Notes under the pieces: generated by a model | What the model was told of the DNA's origin: nothing | Databases searched by the model: none | Seen by the model: the letters and a program-made list of their open reading frames with translations, nothing else | Translations under genes and position numbers: made by a program | Part shown: one piece after another, positions 34,581 to 43,671 of the stretch | How positions within the stretch are numbered: position 1 is the stretch's first letter | Layout: the number at the start of each line of letters is the position of its first letter | Origin: Candidatus Manganitrophus noduliformans | GTDB lineage: Bacteria > Nitrospirota > Nitrospiria > SBBL01 > Manganitrophaceae | Assembly: GCF_012184425.1 (NCBI RefSeq) | Contig: NZ_VTOW01000002.1 | Coordinates: forward strand, 992,001 to 1,056,000 | Direction: 5' to 3' | Length of the DNA stretch: 64,000 nt

Positions 34581-37058
34581 TCACTGCGTTTCTCTTCCCC
34601 AGTGAGACTCGCGCAGCCAGCGGCCGACTTCTTCCGCAGGAAGCGGCCGGCTGATGAAATAACCCTGGGCGGCGTCACAGCCCATCTCCCCAAGCCGCTC
34701 CAGGATCTCTTCGGTTTCGACCCCTTCCGCCACCACCTCCAGGCCGAGATGATGCGCCATCTCGATCGTGGAGCGGACGATTTTCGCGTCCCCCTCGTTC
34801 AGAATCATCTGGCTCACGAACGACTTGTCCACCTTGATCGAATCGACCGGAAGATTCCGAAGATAACTCAGGGAGGAATAACCGATGCCGAAATCGTCGA
34901 TGGAAAACCGGATACCGCTCCGGTGGAGGGCGACTAAAACCTCCCGCGCGCGGGCGGGATCGGTCATAATCGCGCTTTCGGTGATCTCGAACTGAATCCG
35001 CTCCGGCGCCACGCCGCCGGAGCGCAACAGCTCCGCCACCGATTCAGGGAGCTTCGGGTCTTGCAGGTTTCTGGCGGAGAGGTTGGCCGAGAGGGTCATC
35101 TCCAACCCGGCCCGCTGCCAAACCGCGCACTGATCGATCGCCGTTTCCACCACCCAGCGGGTCAACGGGTGGATCAGTCCGGTTTGCTCCGCGGGGCCGA
35201 TAAACCGGCCCGGCGGAATCATCCCCCGCTGCGGATGTCTCCAGCGCACCAGCGCCTCCACCCCGAAGAACGCGCGCCGCTTCAGATCGATCTTGGGCTG
35301 ATAGTGCAGAAGAAGCTGGTTCTGCGAGATCGCCTGGCGCAGCTCGGCCATGAGCGCCAACTGTTGCGGGCTGTGGCGGTCCAGCTCGGGAGCATACAGC
35401 GTATGGCCGCGGCCGGTCTCTTTGGCCGCATACATCGCGACATCGGCCCGCCGGATTAAGGTGTCGGGATCGCTGCCGTGGTCGGGATAAAGGGCGATGC
35501 CGATGCTGGTCTCCACCGCAATCGGGATATCTTCAATGACAAAGGGGGCCTCCAGCGCCTTGACGATCTTTCCGACCGCCAGATGGATATCGTCCGGGCT
35601 GGTGAGTTTCATCAACAGCACCGCAAACTCATCTCCCCCGAAATGGGCGACGATATCCCGATCAAAAATGGTCTTCCGCAGCCGTTCGCCCAATTGCTGA
35701 AGCAACAAATCTCCCCGGCGATGCCCCAAGGTGTCGTTGATCTCCCGGAAACGATCCAGATCCATCAGCAGCAGCGCCATCGGCCGGCCTTGACCCGCGT
35801 CGTGCCGCAAAGCATTCAGGAGGCGATCGATCAACATGTTCCGATTCGGAAGCCCGGTCAGGGTGTCGTAAAAAGCCATTTTCTGCACCATCTCTTCCAC
35901 TTGCCTATGCTCCGTGATGTCGTTTCCGAAAGAAATGGTTGCGACGATCTTTCCGTTGACCTTGACCTGATTGTTCTGCCAGAGGATGTAGCGCTCCTCC
36001 CCTCTTTTGGTAAGGATCGGGTTCTCAAACGTCTTCGGGATTCCGCCGGAGACCAGCCGGGTGAACTCTTCCCAGACGGAGGGATATCGCTCCTTCGGCA
36101 CCAGCTTTTCGAACCAGCTCTTTCCTTTCAGCTCCGAGAGGGTATAGCCGGTGATTTTCTCCGCCGTTTGATTGAAGATATTCACCTTCCCCTCCGTATC
36201 GAGGCCGAGGATGATCACATTCGCCGTTTCGATGAGATTCTCCGAAAACTCCTTCGCCGTCCGCAGCGCCTCCTCCGCCTCTTTATGCCGGGTGATGTCT
36301 TCGGCGATCCCCGTCAACCGGTAGACCCGCCCCGAAACATCTTTGATCGGGAAGGCTCTGTCCCGAATCCAGCGGACCGATCCATCGGGCCGGATAATCC
36401 GGTACTCCTCATCGTACGTCCCCGACACCTGCCGGGTCATCGACGCCTCCATCACCCGCTCCCGATCGTCCGGATGAACCGCGTCGAGAAAAGATTTCGG
36501 TTCCTGATAGAGGCTCTCGCAGCTCCGGCCCCAGATCTTCTCATAGCCGGGGCTGATATAGAGAATGCTGTTTTTATCGGGATCACCCATCCAAAAAACT
36601 TCGGTGATGTTCTCGGCCAACTGCCGAAACCGCTCCTCACTCTGTCGCAGCTGCTCCTCGGCCCGTTTGCGCTCCTGCCGCGTCCCGTTCTCGCGCAGTT
36701 CCCGCTCGACCACCGGAAGCAGGCGTTTCAAATGGCCTTTGACGAAATAGTCGTTGGCCCCGGCTCTCATCGCTTTGACCGCGGTGTCCTCGCCGAGGGT
36801 GCCCGAGACAAAAAGAAAAGGGATGTCGAGTCCTTTTCCCCTCAACAGCTTCAATGCGGCGACCCCGTCGAAGTGAGGCATGGAATAATCGCCGAAGACG
36901 ATATCCCAACTCCCGCGATCGATCGCCCGGTTCATCTCCTCGATGGTGCTCACCCGTTCATGCGCCGGCTCGTAGCCGCCGCGCCGCAGCTCGCCCAGGA
37001 GCAGCTCGGCATCTTCCGCCGAATCCTCCACCATTAAAACACGGAGCGGAATACCCAT
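34581..37058 (-). CDS. REC-PAS-PAS-GGDEF-EAL protein (c-di-GMP turnover)
   Basis: The protein has 825 residues in five parts: receiver domain (1-125, phospho-Asp in DIVFGDYSMPHF), PAS (about 150-265), PAS (about 275-395), GGDEF (about 405-565, intact HFGGDEFAVLL; the upstream inhibitory-site Arg is replaced, FDRD) and EAL (about 575-820, EALVRWR, NLSARNL, FEITESAIM, DDFGIGYSSL all intact). It can in principle both make and break c-di-GMP. It stands behind the kinase and single-domain regulator genes on the minus strand and is probably controlled by that kinase. Confidence 0.93.
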   Translation of the reverse strand: MGIPLRVLMVEDSAEDAELLLGELRRGGYEPAHERVSTIEEMNRAIDRGSWDIVFGDYSMPHFDGVAALKLLRGKGLDIPFLFVSGTLGEDTAVKAMRAGANDYFVKGHLKRLLPVVERELRENGTRQERKRAEEQLRQSEERFRQLAENITEVFWMGDPDKNSILYISPGYEKIWGRSCESLYQEPKSFLDAVHPDDRERVMEASMTRQVSGTYDEEYRIIRPDGSVRWIRDRAFPIKDVSGRVYRLTGIAEDITRHKEAEEALRTAKEFSENLIETANVIILGLDTEGKVNIFNQTAEKITGYTLSELKGKSWFEKLVPKERYPSVWEEFTRLVSGGIPKTFENPILTKRGEERYILWQNNQVKVNGKIVATISFGNDITEHRQVEEMVQKMAFYDTLTGLPNRNMLIDRLLNALRHDAGQGRPMALLLMDLDRFREINDTLGHRRGDLLLQQLGERLRKTIFDRDIVAHFGGDEFAVLLMKLTSPDDIHLAVGKIVKALEAPFVIEDIPIAVETSIGIALYPDHGSDPDTLIRRADVAMYAAKETGRGHTLYAPELDRHSPQQLALMAELRQAISQNQLLLHYQPKIDLKRRAFFGVEALVRWRHPQRGMIPPGRFIGPAEQTGLIHPLTRWVVETAIDQCAVWQRAGLEMTLSANLSARNLQDPKLPESVAELLRSGGVAPERIQFEITESAIMTDPARAREVLVALHRSGIRFSIDDFGIGYSSLSYLRNLPVDSIKVDKSFVSQMILNEGDAKIVRSTIEMAHHLGLEVVAEGVETEEILERLGEMGCDAAQGYFISRPLPAEEVGRWLRESHWGRETQ

Positions 37059-37174
37059 CTCATCCCCACCTTCTCATTCGAAACCATACGGTCGCGGGTT
37101 CGTTCACGCGGCAGCGCCACGCCAAGAACGAAAAGTCCGTCTGTCCGCGCGTCCCTGCCGAAAGGAAGACCCAC

Positions 37175-37636
37175 TCATTTCTGTCTTTTCACGCTCCCCG
37201 GCGGCCGCTCGTTGAGCAGCGCCCAGAAAACACCGAGCTGCTTGACCGCTTTGACGAATTCCTGAAAGTTCACCGGTTTGACGACGTAGGCGTTGACCCC
37301 CAGCTTGTAACTCTCCGCCAGGTCCGGCTCCTCGCGGGAGGAGGTCAACATCACCACCGGGACCGTTTTTAGCTTTTCATCGGCTTTAATGGTCCTCAAG
37401 ACCTCCAACCCGTTTACCTTCGGCATCTTAATGTCGAGCAGAATGACCGCCGGATTCCCAGGGGTGCGCGTCTTAAAAGATCCCCGATGATAAAGGTAGT
37501 CCAACGCCTCGGCGCCGTCCCGGGCGATGACGACGTCGTTTGCCAGATTGTACTCGGCGAGCGCCTCCAGCGTCAGCTCCACATCTTCCACGTTGTCCTC
37601 CACCAACAGAATGCTCTTGAAATCCCCCATCCTCAC
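37175..37636 (-). CDS. Single-domain response regulator (Rcp1-like)
   Basis: The protein has 153 residues and is a lone receiver: LLVEDNVEDVELTLEAL (acid pair), phosphorylation site in VILLDIKMPKVNG, Thr in VVMLTSS and Lys in VKPVNFQEFVK. There is no output domain, as in the Rcp1 type that often serves phytochrome-like kinases. Its start overlaps the end of the kinase gene by four bases (37633-37636), so the two should form a pair. It probably relays phosphate or serves the GGDEF-EAL protein downstream. Confidence 0.92.
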   Translation of the reverse strand: MRMGDFKSILLVEDNVEDVELTLEALAEYNLANDVVIARDGAEALDYLYHRGSFKTRTPGNPAVILLDIKMPKVNGLEVLRTIKADEKLKTVPVVMLTSSREEPDLAESYKLGVNAYVVKPVNFQEFVKAVKQLGVFWALLNERPPGSVKRQK

Positions 37637-39486
37637 CCCTCCTTTCGATTTGGCAATGAAAAATAAAACGCCGCGCCGCGGTCCAATTCCCCCTCGGCCC
37701 AGGTCCGCCCGCCATGGCGGTGAATGATCCGCCGGACATTGGCCAACCCGATGCCGGTCCCTTCGAACTCCTCGGCGCGGTGCAGCCGCTGGAAGACGCC
37801 GAAGAGCTTGCCGGCGTACTGCGGATCAAACCCCACCCCATTGTCTCGAACAAAAAAAACGGTCTCCTCTGCTTCCATTCGGCTGCCGATCTCGATTTCG
37901 GCCCGCTCGCGGGTCCGGGTGTACTTCACCGCGTTGCCGATCAGGTTCGCCCACACCTGCCGCAGCATCGCCGCATCCCCCTCTAAATCGGGCAGGGAGC
38001 CGATCGTCCAAGCGATCTCCCGGTTCTGAATCTCCGGCTGCAGATCCCGAATCACCTCCTGGATCAAGGATTCGAGGGGAACCCTCCCGATCCGCATCTC
38101 CGACTTCGCCATCCGGGAGAAAACCAACAGATCGTCGATCAGACTCCCCATCCGCTTGGAGGCGTTCACGATGATCTCGATGTAGCGCTGTCCTTTCGTA
38201 TCGAGCCGGGCCGCCGCGTGTTCTTTGAGCAGCTCGACAAACCCGTTGATGTGACGCAGCGGCGCGCGCAGGTCGTGCGACACGGAATAGCTGAAGGCCT
38301 CCAGCTCCTTATTGGCCGCCTCCAGCTGCGAATTGAGCTTCTTCAGCTCTTCTTCCGCTTGCTTTCTCTCGGTGATGTCTTCCGAAATACCCAACAGATA
38401 GAGCGGTTGTCCTTCTTCGTCGTAGAGCGGGATTTTCTGTGTGTGCAAAATCCGCGCGCCGCGGTGCCGGGTCTGGACCGGCTCTTCCGGAATATCGACG
38501 AGGTAGCCCGCTCCGAGCACCTGCCGGTCCTTGGCGATGAACGAATCGGCCTGCTCTTTTGGAAAGAAATCATGATCATTTTTGCCGAGCAGATCCTCTC
38601 TGGTGTAGCCGAGCAACACTTCACCCGCTTTGTTGAATCGAACGAACCGGAGCTCTTTGGCTTCCTTGACGAAAATCATGTTGGGAATATTCTCCACAAT
38701 GGAGTCGAGAAAAACCTCCGCCCGCTTCCGATCCCCGACCTCCTGCTCCAATGACCGTGTCCGCTCTTTCACCCTTTGCTCCAACTCGTCCTGCGTCTTC
38801 TGCAGGGCGGCATCCCGCGTTTGGATCTGGGAGAGCATCTCGTTGAAGGTCTCGACCAGCAGGCCGATCTCGTCCCGGTTTCCGGTGGCGGCCCGCACGG
38901 AATAGTCTTTCTCTTCGGAGACGTTCTTTGCAATCCGGGCCAGATCAAGAAGCGGACGGGAGATATTTCCTTGAAGCCCGGCGGAGACCCGATAGGCCGT
39001 CAGCAGGGAAACCGCGAGCACCCCGACCACGATGAGGGCGTAACCCTTCAGACGAGCATTCAACTCCTGGAGATCGGATTGGATATAGACGGTGCCGATC
39101 CGCTCTTCATTGGAGAGAATCGGCCGCGACAAAAAAAGGAACCCGGACTCGAATCGATGGCCTTCCATCCCCGCCGGGATTCGCTCCGGCATCTCAAAAA
39201 CCGAAGCCCCATCGCTCCTCAGATATTTCGCGAAGAGCCGGCCTTCCGCCGTATAGATCGCCGCCGAATGGATATCGGACTTGACCCGCAGCGCCCCGAC
39301 GGTTTCAGCGGCCGACTCCGGATCGTTGAACAGGAGGGCCGAGACCGTATTGATCGCGATGATCTCCGCCTGCGTGGAGCGATTCCGGACCATGACGCCT
39401 CGAAAAGTCACCCATTCATGGGCGATGAAGCCGGCGCTTGCGAGCAGGAGAACCGCCGAACTCACCAGCATGCTCATCCGAATCAA
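37633..39486 (-). CDS. CHASE8-HAMP-PAS histidine kinase
   Basis: The protein has 617 residues from the TTG at 39486. Similarity to the usual RNLSIRQKL start lies just upstream but no better start codon is seen. It consists of TM1, a CHASE8 periplasmic domain (about 30-150), TM2, HAMP (about 165-220), a coiled coil, PAS (about 250-370), HisKA (SHDLRAPLRHINGFVELLKEH, about 410) and HATPase (about 500-610; N box NLIGNAVKYT, GVGFDP, FQRLH, GTGIGLA). This resembles phytochrome-type kinases that pair with Rcp1-like receivers. It forms an operon with the receiver and the GGDEF-EAL gene. Confidence 0.92.
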   Translation of the reverse strand: MIRMSMLVSSAVLLLASAGFIAHEWVTFRGVMVRNRSTQAEIIAINTVSALLFNDPESAAETVGALRVKSDIHSAAIYTAEGRLFAKYLRSDGASVFEMPERIPAGMEGHRFESGFLFLSRPILSNEERIGTVYIQSDLQELNARLKGYALIVVGVLAVSLLTAYRVSAGLQGNISRPLLDLARIAKNVSEEKDYSVRAATGNRDEIGLLVETFNEMLSQIQTRDAALQKTQDELEQRVKERTRSLEQEVGDRKRAEVFLDSIVENIPNMIFVKEAKELRFVRFNKAGEVLLGYTREDLLGKNDHDFFPKEQADSFIAKDRQVLGAGYLVDIPEEPVQTRHRGARILHTQKIPLYDEEGQPLYLLGISEDITERKQAEEELKKLNSQLEAANKELEAFSYSVSHDLRAPLRHINGFVELLKEHAAARLDTKGQRYIEIIVNASKRMGSLIDDLLVFSRMAKSEMRIGRVPLESLIQEVIRDLQPEIQNREIAWTIGSLPDLEGDAAMLRQVWANLIGNAVKYTRTRERAEIEIGSRMEAEETVFFVRDNGVGFDPQYAGKLFGVFQRLHRAEEFEGTGIGLANVRRIIHRHGGRTWAEGELDRGAAFYFSLPNRKEG

Positions 39487-39893
39487 TTTCTGACGAATCG
39501 AGAGATTACGAAAAGGTGTGATCAGGGGTCACCCCGTTATATAGCGCCGGCTTGCTCCCGGTCCTTGAGCGCTCTCGCTTCGGGCCGCCGATAAAAAAGG
39601 AGCGAAGGGAGCGATGTCACCCGCTGCTGTCGGCTGCAGTGAAAAATGCAGTAGAAAATGAGGAATGAACCGGTCTACCTAAATGCGAGGAAAAAAGTGG
39701 ACACAACGGCCTCGATTTCCGCCCCCGGGTTCAATCGGCCGGATCGAGAGGAGAGAATGTCCGTTTCACCGCATGCTTATGCTGTTGAAAGCATTAAAAC
39801 TATATAAGCGGACCTGGAAATTGTCAATTTCGGTATGTTTATGGAGAGGAATGTTTTGGGAGCAAAATGGAGGGGCGAGTTTCAAACCCGCCC
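39487..39893. other. Intergenic region without a gene
   Basis: There are 407 bases between the kinase operon and the next minus-strand gene. I see no riboswitch or RNA gene motif. Its last part is a palindromic repeat (39870-39896). A CTGCAGTGAAAAATGCAG inverted repeat at 39632-39649 is weak. Confidence 0.4.
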
Positions 39894-39896
39894 CTA
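39870..39896. repeat. GTAGGGGCGGG-type palindromic repeat
   Basis: GAGGGGCGAGTTTC-AAACCCGCCCCTAC. The final CTA, read on the minus strand, is the TAG stop codon of the next gene (39894-39896). Confidence 0.65.
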
Positions 39897-40394
39897 CTTC
39901 AGATGAGGGGGAACACAGGTGCAGCGGTACATGCCGCCGATTGTTGCACCGATGAGATCGTAGAGGTACTCCCGCTCGCCCGGATCGATCCGGCGCAGAT
40001 AAGCCCCTTCCCATTCTTTCAGGTAAACATTTTTCAGGAAGAGGCGCACCGGCATCTTCGAATCGAACCCCTCCTGCCGCATCGATTGGTCAAGCCACTT
40101 CATCACCGCGCCGCGGGTGAGCGATTCGTTTTCCTGAAGGGCATTATCCGCGTTCGTCAGAATGCGAATAAATCGGTAAAAGTCCTCCGGGTGATCGTCG
40201 AGATATTGGGTCGTCACCATCTCCAGCCCCTTCAGGTTCAGCTTCCGTTCGGAAACCGGGATCTCGTTATAGTGCGACTCCGGATGGTTTGTGAAAAAAA
40301 AGATAAAAAAGAACAAAAACGGAAAAACCAAGAGCCAAAGAACGGCAAAACGCGACGGCCCCTCCACCTCTCCTTGTCTTATCACCTGTTCCAC
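39894..40394 (-). CDS. Membrane-anchored hypothetical protein
   Basis: The protein has 166 residues with a GTG start and GGGAGGTGAAACC upstream. One TM helix (about 17-37, very Phe-rich) leads to a helical soluble part of 125 residues. Two near C-terminal Cys form CTCVPP. No known domain is recognised. The stop codon belongs to the adjacent repeat, so the original C-terminus may have been longer. It is alone on its transcript as far as can be seen. Confidence 0.65.
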   Translation of the reverse strand: MEQVIRQGEVEGPSRFAVLWLLVFPFLFFFIFFFTNHPESHYNEIPVSERKLNLKGLEMVTTQYLDDHPEDFYRFIRILTNADNALQENESLTRGAVMKWLDQSMRQEGFDSKMPVRLFLKNVYLKEWEGAYLRRIDPGEREYLYDLIGATIGGMYRCTCVPPHLK

Positions 40395-40574
40395 GGTTTC
40401 ACCTCCCGAGGCCGCGCTTCACACCGGCCTCTTTACTCTAACGGAACCTCTGTGAACGATTCGGTTTCATATTTTAATTGTACCAAATCTGTAAGGCTCC
40501 GTAGGAGGGGTCCGATCGTGAAGGCGCCTTGGTGTCGCGGACCGCGCTCTAAACCTCGGAAAAGGGGAGGGTTC

Positions 40575-40958
40575 TCAGTCGCGGCCGAGGGCGGCGTCGA
40601 CGCTCCAGATGCCGGGTCCTCGGGCGGCGATATAGAGAAAGACGAATGCGTAGAGCGCGGCCAACTCTCCCCGGTTGACGAGGGGGAAAAACGCCTGCGT
40701 TCCATGCGCGATCCAATACGCCGCCGCCATCAGCCCGCTGCAGAGAAACGCCGCCCAGCGGGTGAAGAGGCCGATCATCACCAGCAGACCGCCGATGAAT
40801 TCGATCGGCCCGGCGATATAGATGACGTAAGCGGCCGGTGTGCCTTGCGGCGGAATCGGAAACCCGAAGAGCTTCTGGGTTCCATGCCATAAAAAAAGAA
40901 AGCCGGTGACCATCCGCATCAAAGCATAGGTCTGTGGAGCGAAAGACTTCATGAACAT
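40575..40958 (-). CDS. DoxX family membrane protein
   Basis: The protein has 127 residues, the length of short DoxX members, and GGAGGATCTGCCG precedes the start. Four TM helices. Family features are LMRMVTGFLFLWHGTQKLFG at about 14-33 and the GPIEFIGGLLVMIGLFTRWAAFL segment (about 50-72). DoxX proteins are associated with quinone or thiosulfate redox complexes and with membrane stress. No partner (DoxD, SseA, SodA) is near. Confidence 0.88.
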   Translation of the reverse strand: MFMKSFAPQTYALMRMVTGFLFLWHGTQKLFGFPIPPQGTPAAYVIYIAGPIEFIGGLLVMIGLFTRWAAFLCSGLMAAAYWIAHGTQAFFPLVNRGELAALYAFVFLYIAARGPGIWSVDAALGRD

Positions 40959-41193
40959 CGGCAGATCCTCCGGGATGAAGGGTGAGCGTCTCGTCTATCG
41001 GGTCAACGATAGAATATCGAAACCTGGAATGTCAACGTCCGCCCCTCTCCTCGCCATGGCGGTTATCCTTCCGCGAGAAGGCCGCGGGCTTCCTTTTCTT
41101 TTGACGGAGTTAAAATGCCGGGTATACTTACCTTTATTCCCGCTCCGCGCGACGGGGAAAAAGCGGCGGCGAACCATCGGCGGCATCTTATTC

Positions 41194-41859
41194 ATGATCG
41201 ATCGGAATACAAAAAAGGGGTTCGGTTTAAAACGGCGCGGCTGGAAGGGGCCCGTTCGGAGGACCCTCCGCGTCTGGGCGATCCTCCTCTTCATCTTGCT
41301 CTTCGCCGGGATGCCGGAAGAGGGAACCGCGGGCGAAAATACATTCTCCGAAGAGGTCGAAGAAATTCTCCAACAAAAAATCCAACTGATCAAAACCTTG
41401 GCGGAAGATCCGAAAACCATCCGCCTCGTCAGGGAGTCGAATCATCAAAACAAGCGCCTCACCCCGCGCGAGATCGAAAAACTCGATCAGAAATGGCGGA
41501 GGGTGAAGGGGATCGATGAATTTATCGGCGCATTCATCGCCAACGACTGCGCCCGGCACCTGATCGCGTTTCAGAAAGCGCACGACGGATTCGCCGAGAT
41601 TTTCATCGCCGACGCCGTCGGATTGATCGTGGGGGAGACCAACAAGACCTCCGACTATTACCAGGCCGACGAGGCCTGGTGGGTCGAGGCGTATGCCGGC
41701 GGCCGCGGAAAAGAATACTACGGAGATATCGAGTACGACGACAGCGCAGAAGCGGAGGCGATCGCCCTGTATGTGCCGGTGATCGATCCGGAAACCCGAC
41801 GGGCCATCGGCGTGATCAAATCGATTTATAACATCAGCGCCATTATCCAGGAGCTTTAA
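41194..41859 (+). CDS. Secreted sensor-domain (PDC/dCache-like) protein
   Basis: I start at the ATG at 41194, followed by a basic n-region and a TM/signal helix (about 25-43). The mature part (about 45-221) has a long helix ending in the RVKGIDEFIGAFIANDCARHLIA segment, then a PAS-like core with FAEIFIADAVGLIVGETNKTSDYYQADEAWWVEAY and FIPV-type strands (ALYVPVIDPETRRAIGVIKSIYN), the pattern of extracytoplasmic PDC domains of chemoreceptors and kinases. It ends without a second TM or output domain. It lies seven bases before the kinase gene at 41866, so it probably acts as its detached sensor. Confidence 0.75.
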   Translation: MIDRNTKKGFGLKRRGWKGPVRRTLRVWAILLFILLFAGMPEEGTAGENTFSEEVEEILQQKIQLIKTLAEDPKTIRLVRESNHQNKRLTPREIEKLDQKWRRVKGIDEFIGAFIANDCARHLIAFQKAHDGFAEIFIADAVGLIVGETNKTSDYYQADEAWWVEAYAGGRGKEYYGDIEYDDSAEAEAIALYVPVIDPETRRAIGVIKSIYNISAIIQEL

Positions 41860-41865
41860 GCCGGC

Positions 41866-43641
41866 ATGTTCAATGGGATCAGGGGAATCAGGGCGAAACT
41901 CGGGGCGATCTTCGCTTTTTTATCCGTCGCCGGATTTTCTCTGGTGGTCTTCGGGGTGACCCGGATTCATCAAGTAACCGAGCAGGCCGACCTGGTGATC
42001 GCGGAGCGCATTCCCCTCTCCCGAAGCGCCGAGGAAGCGCTCCATGCCTTGGCCCTCGGGGCCGGGACCATCGATCGGGTTCTGTTGATCGGAACCCATG
42101 AGGAGATCGGCCATCTTCAGGCGGTCGAAACCCAATTCAAGGAATCGGTCCTGGTCTTCGACATGTTTACGAAAGCGATGATTTGGGGAAGCAAGACGGA
42201 GGCGTTCCAAAAATCGACGGGAGGGCTCGTTTCGGCCCGATGGGAAAAAATGGGGCTGCAAGAAACCCTGGTCGTGAACACCGCCCCCTACGAGATCCAG
42301 CAGGCCGCCGGCAAGGCGACCCTTTATTTTGGCGGGTTTGCGAAGTATGTCGAGAAGGTCATCGCCTCCCAGGAAAAGATCCTCCGGCTTCAGCCCTCCG
42401 GGAATAAGGAGGAGATCGCGCAAGAAGAGAGGCGACGGGAAACCTACATCATCAAGGCAAGACGATACAAGAGCCTGGTCGACGACACCCTTCACCGCGT
42501 GGTCACCGATATTTACGCGCATGTCGGCGCGGCGAACGACCATATCCGGCGATCCCGGGATTCCGCCGTCGGCGCCCTGATCGTTTATTCGACGTTCATT
42601 TTCGGTTTGGCGTTGACCGCCGGGACCTTTTTTGTCCGGTCTATTTTTAATCCCCTCATCCATTTGAAAACGGCGGCGGCGGAGATCGCGGGGGGGAAGC
42701 TCGATACCCGTGTCGAGGTCACGTCGAAAGACGAAATCGGCTCGCTCGGCGAAACGTTCAACAAGATGGTCGTCGAAGTTCAGAAAGCCTACGACGATCT
42801 GGAAAAAAAGATCCGGGAGCGGACCACCCTCTTGAGGGAGGAGATTACGGAGCGCAAGCGGGTCGAAGCCGATCTGCGCAAGATGGCCGAGGAGCTGCAA
42901 CAGGCCCGGGACGGTCTGGAGCGGCAGGTCCGGGCGAGAACGAAAGAATTGGAATCGTTCGTCTACACCCTCTCTCACGATCTAAAAGGACCGGTGATCT
43001 CCCTGCAAGGGGTCGCCTCGCTGCTCCTGGAAGAATACGCCGCCGTGCTGGACGACAAAGGAAAACATTACATTCAACGGGTGTTGTCGAACGCGGACTA
43101 TCTGGGCGACTTTATCGAGGGGATGCAGATCCTCACCCGAATCGGCTCCCCCGAGAAAAACGAGCCGGTCGACGTTCGAGAGGCGCTGATCGCGATCACC
43201 AACCGATATCAAGAATGGCTCGAAGAAAAAAAGGTGGAGGTGGTCGTTCACCCTTCCCTCCCGCGCTTCACCTTCGGGTCGTTCCACATCACCCAGATCT
43301 TTCAAAACCTCATCGTCAACGCCGGAAAGTTCATGGGGGAGCAGCCCCATCCGAAGATCGAAATCGGCGGAAGCGAACCGGAAGGATGGGCGGAGTTCTA
43401 CGTGAAAGACAACGGCATCGGCATCGACCCGGCCTACCACAAAAAGATTTTCGATCCGTTTCAGCAGCTCAAAGAGCGCGAGGCGGGGGGGACCGGGATC
43501 GGCCTCTCGATCGTGGCCAAAATCGTCCATCTCGCCGGGGGCAAGGTCTGGGTGGAATCGCAAAAAGGCCAAGGGGCCACGTTCTTTGTGCGCCTGCCTA
43601 AAGAAGCTGATCGGATCGAAGCCATTCGGAATCGATCTTAA
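41866..43641 (+). CDS. 4HB/HAMP sensor histidine kinase
   Basis: The protein has 591 residues with TM1 (about 13-35), a helical periplasmic domain (about 36-240, four-helix-bundle type), TM2 (about 242-262), HAMP (about 262-315), a long coiled coil (about 315-360) ending in RARTKELESFVYTLSHDLKGPV (HisKA, His at about 372) and HATPase (about 470-585, with NLIVNAGKF, DNGIGID, FDPFQQL and GTGIGLSI). The closest type is the phytochrome-family HisKA. No response regulator gene is adjacent, so the partner may be a regulator of the operon at 34.6-39.5 kb. It follows the sensor-domain gene with a seven-base gap. Confidence 0.9.
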   Translation: MFNGIRGIRAKLGAIFAFLSVAGFSLVVFGVTRIHQVTEQADLVIAERIPLSRSAEEALHALALGAGTIDRVLLIGTHEEIGHLQAVETQFKESVLVFDMFTKAMIWGSKTEAFQKSTGGLVSARWEKMGLQETLVVNTAPYEIQQAAGKATLYFGGFAKYVEKVIASQEKILRLQPSGNKEEIAQEERRRETYIIKARRYKSLVDDTLHRVVTDIYAHVGAANDHIRRSRDSAVGALIVYSTFIFGLALTAGTFFVRSIFNPLIHLKTAAAEIAGGKLDTRVEVTSKDEIGSLGETFNKMVVEVQKAYDDLEKKIRERTTLLREEITERKRVEADLRKMAEELQQARDGLERQVRARTKELESFVYTLSHDLKGPVISLQGVASLLLEEYAAVLDDKGKHYIQRVLSNADYLGDFIEGMQILTRIGSPEKNEPVDVREALIAITNRYQEWLEEKKVEVVVHPSLPRFTFGSFHITQIFQNLIVNAGKFMGEQPHPKIEIGGSEPEGWAEFYVKDNGIGIDPAYHKKIFDPFQQLKEREAGGTGIGLSIVAKIVHLAGGKVWVESQKGQGATFFVRLPKEADRIEAIRNRS

Positions 43642-43671
43642 AATCAATTACAGATGGAATCAAACGCTCCG

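Noticed and set aside
35478-37037. 519-codon + strand frame opposite the GGDEF-EAL gene
   Set aside because: Its coding content mirrors the intact five-domain protein on the other strand and shows no domain of its own.
39487-39680. Possible c-di-GMP or other riboswitch upstream of the kinase operon
   Set aside because: No conserved GEMM-type core or other riboswitch pattern could be made out.
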